Below are positions 1-4,434 of a DNA stretch of 5,523 nucleotides, piece after piece. Origin of the DNA: Rubrobacteraceae bacterium (lineage in GTDB: Bacteria; Actinomycetota; Rubrobacteria; Rubrobacterales; Rubrobacteraceae); NCBI GenBank assembly GCA_029240775.1, contig JARDZQ010000143.1, forward strand, positions 1 to 5,523. The letters run 5' to 3'. Numbering within the stretch: position 1 is the first letter of the stretch; every line of letters starts with the position of its first letter. The notes beneath the pieces are model-generated. The model was not told the DNA's origin. It was given only the letters and a program-made list of their open reading frames with translations, and ran no database searches. A program made the translations under genes and the position numbers.

Positions 1-775
1 GGCTTGAGGAAGGTGACGACCTCCCTGTTGACGTCGGCGTACCGCTCGATGAACACCAGGTGCCCTGCGTCGTCGAGGACGCGCAGCTTGGCACCCGGAA
101 TCTCCTCCGCGAGCGCGACGGCGTTGGCCGCCGGCACGAAGCGGTCATCTGAGCCGTGGATCACGAGCGTCGGAGAGGTTATCCGCCCGACGTCGCGCGA
201 GATGTCGAAGCGGGCGCCGGCCCGCAGCTGATCGTAGTAGACAGAGAGGGAGGGAGAGTCCGCCAGCCGCCAGCTTACTACTGCTCGAACTCCTCCGGGC
301 GCTGCGCGCGGTACGCCTCCGACGTCGCCGCCTCGAGACCCCTGCGGACGGCCTTCTCAGCGTTGAGAGAGGGCAGTCCGATCATGTCCGCCAGCGCCCA
401 CGCAGACATACTCTCTGGTCCCCCGCGACCGTAGCTGGTGCCCACCAGGACCAGCCGGTCGACGAGGTCGGGCCTCACGAGCGCGAGCTCTTGCGCCACG
501 AAGCCGCCCAGAGAGGTGCCCAGGACGTGGGCCTTCTTTACCCGGAGGTGCTCCAGCAACGCAACCGATTCGGCGGCGAGGTCCGCGACGCCGCCCTTCA
601 GCTCCCGCTCGCCCCTGACGTCGAAGGTGATGGTCCTGAAGTGGCGGGAGAAGGCAGGGATTTGCCTGAACCACGCCCAGCGCCCGAAGCCCAAGCCCCC
701 GATCAGGAGCAGGGCCGGCCCCTCACCGTGGACGTCGTAGTCTATGCTGGTGCTCTCCGTGATCGCTACGGGCAC
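1..775 (-). pseudogene. alpha/beta-fold hydrolase, frameshifted, 3' end outside window
   Basis: This is a cytosolic alpha/beta hydrolase of unknown substrate, generally like 3-oxoadipate enol-lactonase-type esterases. The start is GTG at 775-773, with a G-rich Shine-Dalgarno stretch about 9 bases upstream and an in-frame stop just before it. Residues 1-165 hold the LLLIGGLG oxyanion-loop strand (about 22-29), FDVRG (51-55) and the nucleophile elbow GTSLGG with Ser88. A TAG then ends the frame at 280-278. Reading on from 281 in the adjacent frame gives a colinear remainder of about 93 residues with no stop to the window edge. It includes WRLAD, IHGSDDRFVP (candidate acid Asp211) and DAGHLVFIE (His239). 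Restoring one base gives about 258 residues, nearly full family length. The gene is therefore a recent pseudogene, a sequencing error or, less likely, a recoded gene. It is last in a run of small minus-strand genes, 23 bases after the 67-residue gene. Confidence 0.85.
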
Positions 776-798
776 TTTTAACTACCCCCCGTCGTCTC

Positions 799-1002
799 TC
801 ACGCCCCGCGCTCGGCGCGCGTTAGCTCGGCGCGCGTTACGGCCTCCGCCTCCTCGCGCGTCAGGAGGGCGGCCAGCCTCATCTCCCCGGCCCGCGCGGA
901 CACGGCGCCATAAACACCGAGCCTGCGGCCCTCCTCTTCGAGCCTGTCGGCTACGGCCTCGAGCCGCTTTACCGTCCGCTCGGCGAACTCCTCGTGCCTC
1001 AT
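799..1002 (-). CDS. small charged helical protein, 67 aa, unknown function
   Basis: I do not recognise this protein. The ATG at 1002-1000 follows a near-perfect Shine-Dalgarno sequence, GGAGGTGA at 1017-1010, spaced 7 bases, which makes the gene credible despite its size. It is rich in Glu, Arg, Ala and Leu. Residues 1-27 (EEFAERTVKRLEAVADRLEEE) and the C-terminal third should be amphipathic helices, possibly a coiled coil. There is no cysteine, signal peptide or membrane segment. The C-terminus carries a five-residue repeat (TRAEL, TRAER) made by an in-frame 15-bp tandem duplication. It lies 56 bases after the P-loop gene and 23 bases before the hydrolase, consistent with one operon. A structural or adaptor role is possible, but nothing in the sequence shows it. 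Confidence 0.7.
   Translation of the reverse strand: MRHEEFAERTVKRLEAVADRLEEEGRRLGVYGAVSARAGEMRLAALLTREEAEAVTRAELTRAERGA
811..840. repeat. 15-bp tandem duplication inside the 67-aa gene
   Basis: Two adjacent 15-base units (811-825 and 826-840), both beginning CTCGGCGCGCGTTA, differ only at the last base. The unit length is a multiple of three, so on the minus strand it adds five residues (TRAEL then TRAER) without breaking the frame. Confidence 0.85.
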
Positions 1003-1058
1003 CGGCAGCTCACCTCCGAACCAGAATACCTTTCGTCGCCCACTCGGCAGACACCTCC

Positions 1059-1358
1059 CTAGCGACCCAGGGCATAGAACGCCGGCCGCTCCGGGTGCCC
1101 GAGCACCTCGAGCACGTCGTCCGCGACCTCGTCGATGGACCGCCCGGCATCCACCACGGAGAGCAGTCCCCGCGCCTCGTAGCGCTCCTTGAGGGCCGCG
1201 AAATCGCCGCGGTGTGCCCCGAGGTGGTGCCTGATCTCCGCGTCATCCTCGCGCCGCTCGAACGGACCGGCATCGACGTAGTTGGGAAGGGCCAACGCGA
1301 GCCGCTGCGCCTGCGTCGTCTTGCCAGCCCCGACGGGCCCTATGAATGCAACTGTCAT
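1059..1358 (-). CDS. mini P-loop protein resembling an internally shortened adenylate kinase, 99 aa
   Basis: The ATG at 1358-1356 is preceded by AGGAG (1368-1364) at 5 bases. Residues 1-25 (MTVAFIGPVGAGKTTQAQRLALAL) form a classic first strand plus Walker A loop, GPVGAGKT at 7-14, with the TTQAQRL continuation typical of adenylate and thymidylate kinases. Residues 35-88 resemble the C-terminal end of adenylate kinase: an RxDD-like RREDD (35-39), then a helix, then KERYEARGLLSVVDAGRSIDEVADDVLEVL (57-86). The roughly 110 residues that should lie between, with the NMP-binding and LID domains, are absent; kinases of this family are about 190-220 residues. ATP binding is plausible, but normal phosphotransfer is doubtful. 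It sits 19 bases after the 59-residue gene. A thymidylate-kinase-like or other small P-loop ancestry is the alternative. The adenylate kinase comparison is from memory. Confidence 0.78.
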   Translation of the reverse strand: MTVAFIGPVGAGKTTQAQRLALALPNYVDAGPFERREDDAEIRHHLGAHRGDFAALKERYEARGLLSVVDAGRSIDEVADDVLEVLGHPERPAFYALGR

Positions 1359-1377
1359 CTCGTCTCCTCTCGGATAG

Positions 1378-1557
1378 CTACTCGGCCACCCTCCGGGCGA
1401 GCAACGTCTTGGCCTTCTCGGCGTTCTCGCGGCTCTCGTCCCGCATCCGGCGGAAGAACTCGGCGAGCTCGTCGTCGCCGGAATCCTCAGCACGTCTGGC
1501 GAGCATCTCGTACCTGTCCGCGTTACGTAACGCTATCGCGTACAGCGCGTCATTCAC
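1378..1557 (-). CDS. small helical protein, 59 aa, rubrerythrin/ferritin-like half-bundle resemblance
   Basis: This short gene starts with GTG at 1557-1555, behind an excellent Shine-Dalgarno sequence (GGGAGGTGA, 1572-1564, 6-base gap) and an in-frame stop, and ends with TAG at 1380-1378. The 59 residues begin MNDALYAIALRNADRYEML and continue LARRAEDSGDDELAEFFRRMRDESRENAEKAK in overlapping segments to a final LLARRVAE. The pattern Y..LA..A...G...LA.FF..M..E, then a charged helix, looks like the helix pair of rubrerythrin or ferritin-like proteins. The metal-binding ExxH is not present: E41-S-R-E44 stands where it would be. A non-metal helical hairpin is therefore likelier than an oxidase. The gene lies 19 bases before the P-loop gene. 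Start and frame are well supported; the family resemblance is only suggestive. Confidence 0.72.
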   Translation of the reverse strand: MNDALYAIALRNADRYEMLARRAEDSGDDELAEFFRRMRDESRENAEKAKTLLARRVAE

Positions 1558-1563
1558 CTCGTC

Positions 1564-1572
1564 TCACCTCCC
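1564..1572 (-). promoter_or_regulatory. strong Shine-Dalgarno that fixes the GTG start of the 59-aa gene
   Basis: The minus strand reads GGGAGGTGA, near-perfect complementarity to the 16S rRNA tail, 6 bases before GTG 1557-1555. No ATG lies in the right position, so this site decides the start. Confidence 0.8.
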
Positions 1573-1592
1573 AGAGCTCCAGAAACGGACCA

Positions 1593-1619
1593 GGGCCGAA
1601 ACCCATAGCGTTTCGGCCC
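1593..1619 (-). terminator. perfect 10-bp hairpin between the 36-aa and 59-aa genes (attenuator or partial terminator)
   Basis: GGGCCGAAAC (1593-1602) pairs without mismatch with GTTTCGGCCC (1610-1619) across a 7-base loop. On the minus transcript the stem begins 25 bases after the stop of the 36-residue gene and ends 35 bases before the GTG of the 59-residue gene. No T-run follows on either strand, so it is not a canonical intrinsic terminator. It could attenuate, process or stabilise the transcript between the first and later genes. The stem is certain; its function is inferred. Confidence 0.5.
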
Positions 1620-1644
1620 CAGATCCAGCTCCGCGCGAGTAGGC

Positions 1645-1755
1645 TCAGCCGCGTACTAAGTACCGCCTGCGAACCGCAATCTTGCGCGGCTTGCGCGTCT
1701 TCTCACCAGCCGTGCCAGTGGCCCCCGCCGATATGCGCTTGAAAATGCCCTTCAT
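1645..1755 (-). CDS. 36-aa strongly basic mini-protein, unknown function
   Basis: The ATG at 1755-1753 sits 7 bases after GGAGGT (1768-1763), and the frame closes with TGA at 1647-1645. The product begins MKGIFKRISAGATGTAGEKT and ends with IAVRRRYLVRG. It has 12 Lys/Arg and one acidic residue in 36, so it should be highly cationic. There is no cysteine and no obvious membrane span. It is the first gene after the predicted minus-strand promoter and is followed by a perfect hairpin, a layout compatible with a leader peptide or a nucleic-acid-binding mini-protein. An in-frame upstream ATG at 1794-1792 would add 13 residues but lacks a ribosome-binding site. I do not recognise a family. The strong Shine-Dalgarno sequence and promoter are the main support. 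Confidence 0.55.
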   Translation of the reverse strand: MKGIFKRISAGATGTAGEKTRKPRKIAVRRRYLVRG

Positions 1756-1783
1756 CTGTCCTACCTCCGTATCTGCAACCAAA

Positions 1784-1800
1784 CGAGCCCTCATGGCTCG
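1784..1800 (-). other. small hairpin at the predicted 5' end of the minus-strand transcript
   Basis: CGAGCC (1784-1789) and GGCTCG (1795-1800) form a perfect 6-bp stem with a 5-base loop. It lies immediately after the predicted -10 at 1812-1807, so it would be at or very near the 5' end of the RNA. It could protect the transcript from decay. The loop side contains the alternative ATG at 1794-1792. Confidence 0.4.
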
Positions 1801-1806
1801 GGTCAG

Positions 1807-1834
1807 ATTATATGCGATTTGCACATAAGGTAAA
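1807..1834 (-). promoter_or_regulatory. sigma-70-type promoter of the minus-strand small-gene operon
   Basis: On the minus strand, TTTACC (1834-1829, 4 of 6 matches to TTGACA) is followed by a 16-base spacer and a perfect TATAAT (1812-1807). Transcription would start near 1800, about 45 bases before the ATG of the 36-residue gene. It stands in an AT-rich patch of an otherwise GC-rich window. The 19-bp palindrome at 1809-1827 overlaps the -10 and spacer, which suggests repression. Confidence 0.65.
1809..1827. promoter_or_regulatory. candidate operator, copy 1: TATATGC-N5-GCACATA
   Basis: Imperfect palindrome with 7-base arms, TATATGC (1809-1815) and GCACATA (1821-1827), around GATTT. The arms pair at 6 of 7 positions. 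All 14 arm bases are identical in a second copy at 3734-3752. It overlaps the -10 and spacer of the minus-strand promoter, a usual position for a repressor. The regulator is not identifiable from the window. Confidence 0.6.
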
Positions 1835-1848
1835 GGAACACTTATGTG
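1822..1848. repeat. perfect inverted repeat CACATAAG / CTTATGTG
   Basis: CACATAAG (1822-1829) and CTTATGTG (1841-1848) are exact reverse complements separated by 11 bases, with centres 19 bases apart. The left arm shares CACATA with operator copy 1, so the right arm supplies an extra half-site (TATGTG) covering the -35 region of the minus-strand promoter. Two helical turns between the half-sites would suit cooperative dimer binding. Confidence 0.5.
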
Positions 1849-1889
1849 TGGATTGTGAATTGTCTCTCTTAGGTCGGAGAATCCTTGGA

Positions 1890-1918
1890 TTGACCGCGGC
1901 GGAGCCAGGACCTATGCT
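1890..1918 (+). promoter_or_regulatory. promoter of the acyl-CoA dehydrogenase unit
   Basis: TTGACC (1890-1895, 5 of 6 matches) is followed by an optimal 17-base spacer and TATGCT (1913-1918, 4 of 6). The start would be near 1925, giving a leader of about 45 bases before the ATG at 1970, which has GGAGGAG just upstream. Prediction from sequence only. Confidence 0.5.
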
Positions 1919-1969
1919 GAGTCTATCGGGGGAAGCCGGAGAGCCTACGACTACGACGGAGGAGCAGAG

Positions 1970-3229
1970 ATGAGCATCACGCCCGAAGGCGCGCGCCGGG
2001 GGAGGCGACTGGTTGACTTCGTGAACGTGGAAGGCTTGCTCTCCGAGGAGGAGAAAGAGGTTCGGGATCGCGTATGTGCCTTCGTGGACGAGCGCGTCGT
2101 CCCGGTGGCTGCGGGCTACTGGGACAGGGCGGAGTTCCCCTTCGAGCTATTACCGGGGTTGGGGGAGCTCGGGATCATGGGCGGCACCATCGGAGAGGAG
2201 TACGGGTGCGCCGGGTGGAACAACGTCGCCTACGGGCTGGCCGTAGCCGAGCTGGCGCGGGGGTCGGGATCTCTCTCCACCTTCTTGCACGTCCAGAGTG
2301 GGCTGGCGATGGCGGCGATCCACGAGCTTGGCTCCGAGGAGCAGAAAAGGAAGTGGCTCCCGCCGATGGCCCGCTGCGAGAAGATCGGGTGCTTCGGTCT
2401 CACTGAGCCCGAGGCCGGCTCGGATCCCGGCTCCCTGGCGACCACGGCGGTCGAGGAGGACGGCGGCTACGTCTTGAACGGCGAGAAGCGTTGGATCGGC
2501 AACGCCTCCTTCGCGGACGTGGCTGTGATCTGGGCCCGCACCGAAGACGGGCGGATATGCGGCTTCCTCGTCGAGGGCGACAATCCCGGCTACCGCGCCG
2601 AGGTCCTCCCCCGCAAGGGCTCCCAGCGCGCCGCCTGGCAGACGCATATAAAGCTGGAGGATTGTCGCATCCCGGAGGAGAACCGCCTGCCGAAGGCCGA
2701 GGGCCTCGGCTCGACGCTCTCGATCCTCACCCACTCGCGCTATGGTGTCGGCTGGGACGGTCTCGGCCAGGCCACCGACTGCTACAAGACGGCTCTCGCC
2801 TACGCTAAAGAGCGCGAACAGTTCGGCCAGCCCATAGCCTCGTTCCAGCTCGTACAGCAGAAGCTCGTCGCGATGGTGAGCGAGATCTCCCTTAGCCAGC
2901 TCCTCTCGATACACATAGGACGCCTGAAGGACGCCGGACAGCTCGACGCGCCGACCGTCTCGATGTTCAAGATGAACAACGTCGCCAAGGCGCGAAACAT
3001 AGCCGCCCTCGCGCGCGACGTGCTCGGGGGCAACGGCATCCTGCTCGATTACCGCGTGATGGAGCACATGGCGGACATCGAAGGTGTGTACTCCTACGAG
3101 GGCACCAACGACGTGAACACCCTGATCGTGGGCCAGGCCATAACCGGCTACCGCGCCTTCTCCACCCGCCCCCCGAAGAACCCGGAAAGGGACGGTAAAG
3201 CCCAGCGCGCCGAAGAGAAGCCCCGGTAG
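1970..3229 (+). CDS. acyl-CoA dehydrogenase, glutaryl-CoA dehydrogenase branch
   Basis: FAD-dependent alpha,beta-desaturase of acyl-CoA thioesters in the cytosol, passing electrons to an electron-transfer flavoprotein. The three usual parts are present in 419 residues: an N-terminal helical domain (about 22-138), a central beta domain with the flavin signature CFGLTEPEAGSDPGS (141-155) and WIGNASFAD (175-183), and a C-terminal helical domain with EREQFGQPI (281-289), DVLGGNGI (350-357) and catalytic Glu377 in YEGTND. Many segments (AYGLAVAEL, VQSGLAM, GRLKD, GQAITGYRAF) match the glutaryl-CoA dehydrogenase branch. However, the residue aligning with the human arginine that grips the glutaryl carboxylate is Ser103, so the true substrate is uncertain. 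A charged tail of about 20 residues ends the protein. The start is fixed by GGAGGAG 5 bases before the ATG. The next gene follows after 9 bases. Confidence 0.93.
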   Translation: MSITPEGARRGRRLVDFVNVEGLLSEEEKEVRDRVCAFVDERVVPVAAGYWDRAEFPFELLPGLGELGIMGGTIGEEYGCAGWNNVAYGLAVAELARGSGSLSTFLHVQSGLAMAAIHELGSEEQKRKWLPPMARCEKIGCFGLTEPEAGSDPGSLATTAVEEDGGYVLNGEKRWIGNASFADVAVIWARTEDGRICGFLVEGDNPGYRAEVLPRKGSQRAAWQTHIKLEDCRIPEENRLPKAEGLGSTLSILTHSRYGVGWDGLGQATDCYKTALAYAKEREQFGQPIASFQLVQQKLVAMVSEISLSQLLSIHIGRLKDAGQLDAPTVSMFKMNNVAKARNIAALARDVLGGNGILLDYRVMEHMADIEGVYSYEGTNDVNTLIVGQAITGYRAFSTRPPKNPERDGKAQRAEEKPR

Positions 3230-3238
3230 GAGAAGACC

Positions 3239-3670
3239 ATGTCAGAGACCCGAGACGAGGCCGGCAAGACGGAGCTGAGGATCACCGAGCAGGAAGCCCG
3301 GCACCTAGCCGACCTCCTCCGCTACGCCGTGAGCCTGAATACGACCGTCGGGCTAATCTCCCCCACCCAGCGCCGCCTGGCGACCTCCACGTACAAGGCC
3401 GTCGAACTCGCAGCCCTCGTCCTCGAAGGGAAGACTTTCGAGGAAGCAGTAGAAGAGGCCAACAACAACTGGACCGGCTCCCTCGAAGAGGACCACCGCC
3501 GCGCACTGAAACTCCTCCAGCAGAAACGCGACACCCTCAAAGAAGCTATGTCCGGCCGCCTCGACCCCGAGCTGCTCGCAGAATACCTCGAGGTCCAGGA
3601 GAACCAGTTTCTGGAGCTCGTCCGCCCGAATACCGCGAAGAAACGGAGCCCCGAAGAACGAAAGGGTTAA
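3239..3670 (+). CDS. helical protein of unknown function, 143 aa, coupled to the dehydrogenase
   Basis: I do not recognise this protein. The ATG lies 9 bases after the dehydrogenase stop, and its Shine-Dalgarno sequence (AGGAG) overlaps that stop (GGTAGGAG), so translation is probably coupled. The sequence is soluble and almost wholly helical in character. Helix candidates are ITEQEARHLADLLRYAVSL (15-33), RLATSTYKAVELAALVLEG (46-64), TFEEAVEEAN (66-75), a long charged stretch EEDHRRALKLLQQKRDTLKEAM (83-104), and PELLAEYLEVQENQFLELV (110-128). The tail is basic. There is no cysteine, signal peptide, membrane span or catalytic motif. The single tryptophan lies in NNNWTG (75-80). The context suggests a partner or regulator of the acyl-CoA dehydrogenase, but this is inference from gene order only. 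Confidence 0.82.
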   Translation: MSETRDEAGKTELRITEQEARHLADLLRYAVSLNTTVGLISPTQRRLATSTYKAVELAALVLEGKTFEEAVEEANNNWTGSLEEDHRRALKLLQQKRDTLKEAMSGRLDPELLAEYLEVQENQFLELVRPNTAKKRSPEERKG

Positions 3671-3700
3671 TGCCTTTACAGCGCGCGACCGTACCCGCGC

Positions 3701-3728
3701 TTGCCGCGTGCCCACGACACGGTAGAAT
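3701..3728 (+). promoter_or_regulatory. promoter of the GNAT acetyltransferase gene
   Basis: TTGCCG (3701-3706, 4 of 6 matches) is followed by a 16-base spacer and TAGAAT (3723-3728, 5 of 6). Transcription would begin near 3735, inside the palindrome at 3734-3752, about 43 bases before the ATG. It indicates that the acetyltransferase has its own regulated promoter and is not simply read through from the dehydrogenase unit. Confidence 0.55.
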
Positions 3729-3733
3729 ATCTC

Positions 3734-3752
3734 TATATGCAAAACGCACATA
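3734..3752. promoter_or_regulatory. candidate operator, copy 2: TATATGC-N5-GCACATA
   Basis: TATATGC (3734-3740) and GCACATA (3746-3752) flank AAAAC. All 14 arm bases and the following A match copy 1 at 1809-1827, while the central five differ (AAAAC against GATTT), as expected for a protein-binding site with a free spacer. It covers the predicted transcription start of the acetyltransferase gene, which would suit repression. Confidence 0.6.
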
Positions 3753-3777
3753 ATAAGCAGACGGTGGAAGGTTCGGC

Positions 3778-4302
3778 ATGACGGTTAGCGGGGTTCTGAC
3801 CTTGAGGGACGGGACGGGGGTGCCGGTGCGTGAGATCCGGGCCGATGATGCCGAGGCGTTACGGCGGCTGGTAGGCCGGTCGAGCGAGCGTTCGATCGAG
3901 CTGCGTTTCTTCGGGCCGATGAAGGAGCTCTCCGCGGAGAAGGCGAGGCGCTTCGCGGAGGTTGACGGTGTGGACCGCTTCGCGCTGGTGGCGCTCGACC
4001 CCGAGGACGAGGGTGAGATCGTGGCTGTCGTGCGCTACGAGCGCGAGGGTGCAACGGACGGGGCCGAGTACGCGGCGCTGGTCGAGGACAGGTTCCAGGG
4101 GCGGGGCCTTGGGATAGGGCTGACCAGGCACCTCATCGAGGCCGCCCGCGAGAGGGGTATCAGGCACCTGCATGCGCTCGTCATGCGCGAGAACAGGCCC
4201 ATGTTGAGCCTTCTGCGAAGCCTGGATTTCCCCGAGCGCAAACGCTGGGAGGACGGCGTCGAGCACATCGAGATAGACCTGCAACCAGACGAAGCTGCGT
4301 AG
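3778..4302 (+). CDS. GNAT-family N-acetyltransferase, similar to the acetyltransferase domain of protein-lysine acetyltransferases
   Basis: Transfers an acetyl group from acetyl-CoA to an amine; the target is unknown. The 174 residues form one GNAT fold. The N-terminal part VREIRADDAEALRRL (17-31) and SIELRFFGPMKELS (39-52) are typical of the domain found in acetyl-CoA-synthetase-regulating Pat enzymes. Motif A, with the acetyl-CoA-binding QGRGLG (107-112), follows AEYAALVEDRF, where Glu97 is a candidate general base. RENRPMLSLLRSLDF (137-151) is the usual GNAT end motif. There is no cyclic-nucleotide or NDP-forming synthetase domain, so it is a stand-alone version. GGAAGG lies about 6 bases before the ATG. 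Neighbouring acyl-CoA dehydrogenase and thiolase genes make acyl-CoA enzymes plausible targets, but small-molecule acetylation cannot be excluded. Confidence 0.88.
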   Translation: MTVSGVLTLRDGTGVPVREIRADDAEALRRLVGRSSERSIELRFFGPMKELSAEKARRFAEVDGVDRFALVALDPEDEGEIVAVVRYEREGATDGAEYAALVEDRFQGRGLGIGLTRHLIEAARERGIRHLHALVMRENRPMLSLLRSLDFPERKRWEDGVEHIEIDLQPDEAA

Positions 4303-4356
4303 CACTCAGCTTCCAGTTTCCAGCATAAAACGCGGCGTATCTCTACAGAGAAAACG

Positions 4357-4389
4357 CTGCGGCGCCCGGGAGAACGCCGGGCGCCGCAG
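4357..4389 (-). terminator. intrinsic terminator between convergent genes, probably bidirectional
   Basis: CTGCGGCGCCCGG (4357-4369) and CCGGGCGCCGCAG (4377-4389) form a perfect 13-bp GC-rich stem with a 7-base loop. On the minus strand the stem is followed after two bases by TTTT, so it is a good intrinsic terminator for the thiolase, whose stop is at 4435. For the plus-strand acetyltransferase (stop at 4302) the hairpin is equally strong but no T-run follows. Confidence 0.85.
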
Positions 4390-4434
4390 TCCCCACCATC
4401 AGCCTATAGCTAACGGCTGGTAGCTGACCGTAAC

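Noticed and set aside
1010..1273. Minus-strand open frame of 87 codons
   Set aside because: It overlaps the P-loop gene in a different frame and has an Arg/Ser/Thr-rich shadow composition.
1059..1493. Longer form of the P-loop gene starting at 1493
   Set aside because: The extra 45 residues are low-complexity Pro/Arg/Ser, overlap the 59-residue gene in another frame, and the ATG at 1358 has its own strong ribosome-binding site directly before the P-loop strand.
744..1742. Plus-strand open frame of 332 codons across the small-gene region
   Set aside because: It is antisense to several minus-strand genes with good ribosome-binding sites, has an Arg/Pro/Ser-rich composition typical of a GC-rich shadow frame, and shows no motif or Shine-Dalgarno sequence.
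1809..1848. LexA, Rex or CRP/FNR site for the intergenic palindromes
   Set aside because: The arms and odd 5-base spacer do not fit CGAAC-N4-GTTCG, TTGTGA-N6-TCACAA or TGTGA-N6-TCACA, so no known regulator is named.
2150..3067. Minus-strand open frame of 305 codons antisense to the acyl-CoA dehydrogenase
   Set aside because: The plus frame is an unmistakable acyl-CoA dehydrogenase with catalytic residues; the antisense product has no recognisable family.
3661..3700. Weak hairpins after the 143-residue gene (AAAGG/CCTTT and GCGCG/CGCGC)
   Set aside because: Stems are only 5 bp, one spans the stop codon and neither is followed by a T-run, so I do not call a terminator; transcription may read through towards the acetyltransferase.
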